A stretch of DNA of 64,000 nt from Erodium maritimum. Its lineage: Eukaryota > Streptophyta > Magnoliopsida > Geraniales > Geraniaceae. The position numbers were made by a program, and so were the translations under genes. The notes beneath the pieces are model-generated. The model did no database searches. It had not been told where the DNA came from and was given only the letters and a program-made list of their open reading frames with translations. The DNA is taken from assembly GCA_963921825.1 (NCBI GenBank), contig OY997589.1, forward strand, positions 74,632,523 to 74,696,522. Reading direction: 5' to 3'. Numbering within the stretch: the first letter of the stretch is position 1; every line of letters starts with the position of its first letter. Positions 57,831 to 64,000 of this stretch are shown here, piece by piece.

Positions 57831-58330
57831 ATAGAGGTTACTCCATGTCCTAATGCCGTACTACACTTAATTGTCAAATCTGCACCCAAACTTTGGAAAT
57901 TGTCAAATAGTAACAAATTTCAAAACTGAATTACCAAAAACCAACAAGTATTGTTTAAATTGACTGTTTGTGAACAGTGACTCATGTGCGTCTCACGTGA
58001 CCCATTTTATAATGGAGCTTGGGTGAGCTGAGGTCACGAAGAGATGAAGTTCGAAGCTCGGACACGAAGATATGAAGTACGAAGAGCTGAGATGAAGAGA
58101 TGAGGTCACGAAGAGATGAGGTTCGGCCAAGTTAACGTCCGAAGGAAGAACATATTTGAGGGAAAACTCGACTTTTCACTTGGCCAAGTTAACGTCCGTT
58201 TAAAATTAGAAACAGTTGGTACACAAAGATGTTTGACCGTTACTACATGACAATTTCAGTTTTATCGGGTTAGGATTTAACAATTTTTGAAAGTTGGGCG
58301 TTAGGACATGGAGTAACCCCATGATTATAT
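57825..58330. mobile_element. Mutator-type MITE with perfect 9-bp target duplication
   Basis: ATGATTATA occurs at 57825-57833 and 58322-58330. The element between (488 bp) starts GAGGTTACTCCATGTCCTAA and ends TTAGGACATGGAGTAACCCC, inverted repeats of about 45 bp. The centre has GAAGAGATGA(A/G)GT-type repeats (58040-58120) and two GGCCAAGTTAACGTCCG copies (58128 and 58181). No ORF. It landed in what looks like a LINE 3' end. Confidence 0.88.
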
Positions 58331-58990
58331 AAATCTCCCATTTTTAAAAGGTTGAAAAAAGAAGACAAATGGCTCTAACTACAGAGACATACAAGCATAA
58401 AAAATGTCACAAGTACAAGAGAATTACAAGACATGAAAGGATAAACTATGAACTCAAGGGACCATAAATATCTGACATCCAACAAGGGATGTGGAGGAAA
58501 AAAAATTAGAAAATACAAGTGAAGGAATTGAATATGATAGTGATGAGCAGAAACTTCACCAACAAGCAACCTCGGTAATAAACAAATTCCAACCTCAGCA
58601 ACGAACAGATCCGCAAAAATAGCAAGATCATTGCGTAAATGTCATGAATCATACCAAATCAAAGATGCAGAATGACTGTTGTGTAGAAATACCTCAACAA
58701 ATCATCACCTAAACCACTTGCAAATGATTATGAAGATTATGAACTATGAAACAACTTCGAAAAAGAAGGTGAACCTACGGTACTTCCAAAGGAAGAAAAA
58801 TAAGCCACTCCCCACCCCAACCCTTCAGACTTGTTAATCAGAGTTGCAAGGGTTGGTAGACACTTTGTCTACTAAAGCCTCGGAATCAGAATCCCTCCCA
58901 AAGAAAGAGCAAACTCTCTCTAGAGACGATTTCAAAAAACCCTACATAACCCCTCAGCTGCCGCCTTCTTTTTCTACCTTCGTCCTCACT
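58331..58990. other. Intergenic, no gene recognised
   Basis: AT-rich up to about 58840, then a C/T-rich leader-like stretch that continues into the LINE fragment below. No RNA gene or terminal repeat seen. Confidence 0.4.
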
Positions 58991-58994
58991 GTCG

Positions 58995-60735
58995 GTGACG
59001 GTTGAGGACTTGCTCAACCTCGCCTCGTTGGCGGCGGTGATATCTCATCCGCTCTTCCCCTTATCCCTTTCCCTCTACCCCGTCTGTTTCTCTTCCCTTT
59101 CTCTGCTTGCGTCGTTGTTTCGTCGTCCGACCGGTCTGAAGGAGTTAACTCAGTCAGATCTGGTTGTTGGAGCTTTGTTCACGGTGGATGTGTGGTGGGG
59201 GGACAGAACACTGAAGGATCTCTTTCATAAAATCTATCTATTAGTCAATCCAAAATCTTCACTCATACAAGATCTATGGAATTGGGTTATCTGGGATCTG
59301 GATCTGAGAAGAGATCTTAGGGGTTGGGAAACACAAGAATGGGGTCTCTTATGGTCCATTCTCCCATATATTTTCCTCAGGGATGAGGAAGACTCTTTGA
59401 ATTGGAGTGCAGATCCTAATGGTTTCTCAATTAGAAGGCTATATCAGTTACTTGCACAACAAGGCAACTCTAAACCTGATTGGACTAAACACCTTTGGAC
59501 TCCAGGATTACCTCCTAAAATCTCAGCATTCTGCTGGTTAGCTTGTCTTGAAGCAATCCCATCAAAATGCTTCTTGGAAGCTAGAGGAATGATATTAAAT
59601 TTCCAACAATTAATCTGTCATGCATGTGATTGGGACTTAGAAGATGCAACCCATATTCTATTGCATTGTAGCAAGGCTTGGAAGGTATGGTCACTGATCC
59701 TAACCTGGTGGGGCATTTCTTGGGCACTTCCATGTTCTATTAAAGAGATGATGGCCTCTTGGTTCTATCCAGTGTCCTACGAACTGAAGAAAAAATGGGG
59801 AAATATATTGAAACTAACATGTTGGCATCTTTGGCTATCAAGAAATAATATGGTATTCCAGAACATCCATGATACTCCTGAAGATATATTTGGTAAAATT
59901 CAAAGCAAAACCTTTAGCTGGGAGTGACCTTTCTTCAGCAAGGACTACGTTTTCACTTTTGAGACTTGGCTATATGATCCTAAGAGTTGTGTAATTTTAA
60001 AACACAGGATTAGCCTTGGTTGATTGTCTGGTTTGGAGTTTTTTGGTCTATAGTCTGGTTCTCTGTTGTAGGCTTTTGTCTTGGGGGTCTATTGGCTTGC
60101 ATCTCTACTGGTCTAGTTCTTTTGTGGGCTTGGGGTTAGGATAGGGGCTGGGGTGTTAGGAGTGTTGCAATTTTTATCTGAACTGTGGCTTCTCCTTTTT
60201 TTGTCTTGTTGTATTGCTCAACTGTCCCTAGTGGATGCAAGTTTTTTTGCTTCTGAAGCTTTTTGCTCCGGGTTGTGAGGGTAGCTGAAGTTTAGGTAGG
60301 TTTCTTTGGGTCTGGCCACACTGGCCTGTGGGTTTCCGCTGCTCCTTTTCCTCCTCTTCTTGTTTTCTGCTCAATAGCTTTGCTCTGCTATTCTCCCATG
60401 GATTGTTGCAGTCCTTTGTTCCAGCTAGCTTCTGATTTGCTTGTTTTTCATTTCCTCACTTGGGTTGCTGCAGTTTGGAGCTCGTTCCTTTCCTTCTGTT
60501 TTTCTTATTTGAGCTCCTAAGTGATTTTCTATGTTGCTTGCGTTCCAAGTTATCGTTTCTTAAGGGTTAGTTGTAACTTGGAGTTGAAGTTTTAGTTTTT
60601 GTTGTCTTTAGATTACTTGTATGGACCTTCTTGTATTTGGTTCAACCTCTGTAGGTAGGGATCTGTAATTGGCCCGTCTAATTCAGTATTTGAATTGGTG
60701 AGTTTTAATATATTGCTTTACCGATTAAAAAAATA
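58995..60735 (+). mobile_element. Deleted LINE: leader fused to zf-RVT end of ORF2, with 3' UTR
   Basis: One frame (58995-59927, 310 codons, no early ATG) joins a C/T-rich leader-like start (to about residue 46) to the LINE C-terminal region. There it reads FSIRRLYQLLAQQ, LWTPGLPPKISAFCWLACLE, CHACDWDLEDATHILLHCS and WHLWLSRNNMVFQN, the classic zf-RVT layout. Reverse transcriptase and endonuclease are absent. A T/G-rich 3' UTR follows to TTTACCGATTAAAAAAA (about 60718-60734). It belongs to a different LINE family from the one at 48848-54330 and has no frame break in the zf-RVT part, suggesting a younger insertion. Confidence 0.8.
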
Positions 60736-61126
60736 TGCAAAACACTTGATGTCAAAATATGAAAGTCATACTCTTAAACATACTTCAGAATAAGATCAGC
60801 TAGCTAATTGCCCCGTGTAGCGTGTCCAATGTTGATTCGTAAATTTATATGGGAAAGACAATCGGAACAGCCAATAAAGCTTGGACGCGTGAGCAATATA
60901 TGCAACCACAAATAATAGAAGTGGAATATGTATAGTGCGATTCTCTGCGGATGCATTAACAGAGCTGCTTTTGGAACATATAAACGTAAGGTTTTTGTCA
61001 TGGATCCATCCATGAACCACTTGCATTCATAAACAAATACTGCACATAACACAACAATGTATTATATAAATCTTATTCAATACGAAACCAGAGAGACAGG
61101 ACAAGATCCTAAGCATGAAACATTAA
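60736..61126. other. AT-rich upstream region of the 5-phosphatase gene
   Basis: Short frames only, no known family. Presumed distal promoter. Nothing specific recognised. Confidence 0.4.
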
Positions 61127-61187
61127 TATATACGTCCTCGGAGCGAGACTCATGTTTTGTGCTCTACTTAAGTCTCTCTCTCTCTCT
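61127..61187 (+). promoter_or_regulatory. Candidate TATA box and CT tract of the 5-phosphatase gene
   Basis: TATATA at 61127-61132 is followed 40 bp later by a CTCTCTCTCTCT run (about 61170-61184), a common plant core-promoter/leader arrangement. The first ATG of the predicted CDS is at 61378, giving a leader of about 220 nt. Confidence 0.35.
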
Positions 61188-61377
61188 TCTTCAACATGAT
61201 CTCCATATTAGTGTAAGTAATGTAACCATGCATCATCCATACGTCAGCTCTCTGCTCCAACTTGCAGAGGTCTCTATCCGTTCCCGAGCTCCATGATGAT
61301 CTGATCCTCTTTCTATCTCTTTGCTTTCGCATTGTTATCTTTGTCTCTCCTCAACCTCTCGCTGTCTCTCTGCAAAG

Positions 61378-63886
61378 ATGCCCGGAAAACAAGGACAGGT
61401 CGGCACCAAAACCTATCTCCGGCAACCTCTACATAAGATCTAGTTTGAAGACCGTTTTCTTGCTTTGTTCTACTTTTCTTGTAGAACGAATGCGTAATAA
61501 ATTTTTAGCCTATCAAAAAAAACAGATCTAGTTTTTCGTACTCATCATGTGTATTTGTTTTAAGGTTTTGGTGGTTTGACTCGTAGGTTATGTGGCCGAG
61601 ATTAGTAGCTAACAAGATCCTCCGGAGAACTTTGGGAAGCAGCAACTTTGTCGCGGACTTCCCAAGCACCGAAGAAGATAATGGTAGCTCTGTGAATATT
61701 TCGGATCATAGCTCCGTTCAAGCTTCTCCATTTCATCACGACAAGACACAAAAGTACAAGTAATAACGTATATCAATTATTTTTTCAACATATATACACA
61801 TGTTGATGAGCTTATTCACATTTACTCCTCTTTGCAATTCAAGGGTTTTCGTCAGCACTTGGAACGTCGGGGGTGTTGCACCCGACGATCAGTTTGACAT
61901 GGAGGACTGGCTTGATAAGTCCGACCCTCCCTTCGATATCTATGTTATTGGGTATGTGACGTATTAATTAGATCATATGTGTATATGTATGTTACAAGTA
62001 ACTTCTGTTCGTTAAAATTTACAGTTCTTTAAATGTATACGTAGGTTTCAAGAAGTTGTTCCTTTGAAAGCGGGGAACGTTTTTGGATCAGAGAATAGCA
62101 AGATCTCCGCGAAATGGAATTCTCTTATAAGAGAAGCATTAAACAAGAAGAGCAAGAGACATGTAGAAAAAATTCATAGTGGTCCACAAGATTTTAGATG
62201 CATTATAAGCAAGCAAATGGTTGGGATATTAATTTCCGTTTGGGTCCGAAGCGACCTCGTTCCCTTCATCAGAAATCCATCTGTTTCGTGCGTTGGCTGC
62301 GGAATCATGGGATGCCTAGGAAATAAGGTACACATAAATGTCCAAAACATGTGTAACAACATTAAAATCGTACATGTTTCTAGTTTTGTTTGGAAAGATT
62401 GACGTAAAAATTGAGAGTTTAAATTTGTCTAAACTCTGTTGTTTTTATAGGGTTCGGTATCGGTTAGATTTCGATTACATGAAACGAGCTTTTGCTTTGT
62501 GTGCACTCATCTAGCTTCGGGAGGCAAAGAAGGGGATGAGAAGTATAGAAACTTCAATGCCGTCGACATTTTGTCCCGAACAAGCTTTCCAAGAGGCTCT
62601 TCTCTTGATCTGCCGCGAAAGATTCTTCATCACGAGTATGTGAATACTACAAACATATATAATTACAATTTATTTTCCATCGTTAAAAGATTAAAAAATA
62701 AGTTCAAACCGTGAAAACCAATCAAACACATGAAATTATAAATGTCATCATCAGCTTAATCAAATATTTATAATGTTCAACTCGTCGTTCCACTAAGAAC
62801 ATAAACTAGGGAACAAGACATGTTTCCACATATAAAAAAAATACTTTCTTCGTTAGTGACATCTGATTTAATTTGTTCTAATGGTTTGGAATTAATTTGT
62901 AGTTGTTGGGACGAATTTTTAATTCCTGTGGTGCCCTATACAAAAAGATGGTTACTGGTTAACTTTTAGTTGACTTGTTAACCAAAATATTAATACCACT
63001 TTAATTGCAATTACAAGATACTTAGTGTTTTTTTCTTATAAACAATAAAAATATCTTTTGCAGTCGGGTAATTATGCTTGGAGATTTGAATTATAGAATT
63101 TCCCTACCCGAAGAAACAACACGATCATTAGTCGATAAAGGAGAATGGAACGCATTGCTAGAATGTGATCAGGTAGCTAATTATAATCATTACAATAAAC
63201 TTGATCATATTTGTATCTCATTAGTTTAATTTAATCATAATCTAAATTACACTTGCATTTTCTTAACATTTTTTTTATATCTTTCTCGAAACGATGAAGC
63301 TAAGGAAAGAGCTCGCGGATGGTCATGTATTCGAAGGCTGGCGTGAGTCGGAGATTACTTTTGCTCCTACATACAAGTATGCTCCGAATTCTGATGAGTA
63401 TTTCGGATGCATTCATGGGAAAAAATGCGAAAAAAGGCGCGCTCCAGCATGGTAATTACATACAATTGTCTGTGTATGGAATCGTTAGTATTTTTTTATC
63501 AGCAAAACAAATTTAAATTAAAACCTCCACTCCTGAGGTGAAAGGATGAAATTGTTAGTTGAATTTTAATCTTTGAAAATGTTGTTACTACTTACTAGAG
63601 ATGTTAATTATATTAACCATGTATATATATGATTAGGTGCGACAGGATAATATGGTATGGGAAGGGTGTAACGCAACATGCATACGCTAGAGGGGAATCA
63701 AAATTATCAGATCATAGACCCGTGAAGGCCATATTTACAGTGGAAGTGGCTGGGGTATCCAGAACCCTGAGAGGGCTCAAAGGTTTCTTTTTATCAGAGA
63801 GGTTAGAGAAAATCTCAGACCAAAATGTCGATCATGTAGATGATTCACTATGTGCTAAACCGAGATCAAGCATTGAAATTTTGTGA
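61378..63886 (+). CDS. Type I inositol polyphosphate 5-phosphatase, 8 exons
   Basis: Coding exons are 61378-61398, 61587-61759, 61844-61951, 62045-62327, 62451-62635, 63064-63172, 63300-63451 and 63637-63886, all GT-AG and in frame, giving 426 residues. If the tiny first exon is wrong, the start is ATG 61590 (418 residues). The N-terminal WPRLVANKILRRTLG block is typical of plant type I enzymes. Catalytic-core motifs in order: STWNVGG, GFQEVVPL, GCGIMGCLGNKGSVSVRF, THLASG, GDLNYRI, PAWCDRI and SDHRPV; the WN, QE, GDLN, WCDR and DH residues are all present. The enzyme removes the 5-phosphate from Ins(1,4,5)P3 and/or phosphoinositides at the cytosol-membrane interface, damping phosphoinositide and calcium signalling. 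WD40 repeats of type II plant forms are absent. Substrate preference and orthologue cannot be settled by eye. No frame break seen. Confidence 0.93.
63485..63545 (-). mobile_element. Short LINE 3'-end fragment in intron 7 of the 5-phosphatase gene
   Basis: The minus strand reads ...TTTGCTGATAAAAAAATAC, the same 3' end style as near 31880 and 57812, preceded by ACCTCAGGAGTGGAGGTTT. Only about 60 bp is present, so it is a severely 5'-truncated insertion or a chance match. It does not affect the splice sites. Confidence 0.35.
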
Positions 63887-64000
63887 ATAATTATATTTGG
63901 CTTGCTTCTTTTTATTACTAGATTATATATTTACTTTGTATGGTTATATATGTAGATGCGAGATTACGTGTAAATGTTTTTTAATGAAAACATGAGAGGG

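Overview
The window is nuclear DNA from a flowering plant, most likely a eudicot. Genes carry GT-AG introns, the protein families are plant-specific, and most of the sequence is transposable elements. I support three protein-coding loci and one tRNA gene. All loci are separate; there are no operons, and nothing indicates that the genes work in one pathway.

Genes: (1) 17188-18991 (+), a four-exon xyloglucan endotransglucosylase/hydrolase of the XTH27/28/30 type, a secreted cell-wall enzyme with all catalytic residues. (2) 28549-30374 (+), a berberine-bridge-enzyme-like FAD oxidase with one intron and a single-base frameshift in a T run. (3) 61378-63886 (+), an eight-exon type I inositol polyphosphate 5-phosphatase, apparently intact. 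(4) 46111-46184 (-), tRNA-Val(CAC).

Transposable elements, left to right: the 5' LTR and primer-binding site of a minus-strand Ty3/gypsy element (1-3131) with a CACTA-like end inside it; a decayed LINE with a DUF4283/zinc-knuckle ORF1 (about 7780-13725) split by a solo LTR with perfect 5-bp target duplications (9963-12944); a Helitron 3' end (to 26046); Mutator-type terminal-inverted-repeat (TIR) elements with 9-10 bp target duplications (26792-27679, 30511-31866, 57834-58321); a chain of seven elements joined through (TA)n tracts (33900-40006); a decayed PIF/Harbinger transposase (40685-42005); a solo LTR in a tandem duplication (42727-45556); an Athila-like element (about 48184-57300) whose 5' LTR is split by a 5.4-kb minus-strand LINE; and a LINE 3' fragment with an open reading frame (58995-60735).

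The points most worth a second look are the TA-joined chain (33900-40006), a family whose two arms carry mirror-image minisatellites, the intact chimeric zinc-knuckle/protease ORF in the deleted Athila element, and GC-rich arrays of about 34-35 bp at comparable positions in two copies of one LTR family. No CRISPR array, rRNA, or bacterial or organellar gene was seen.
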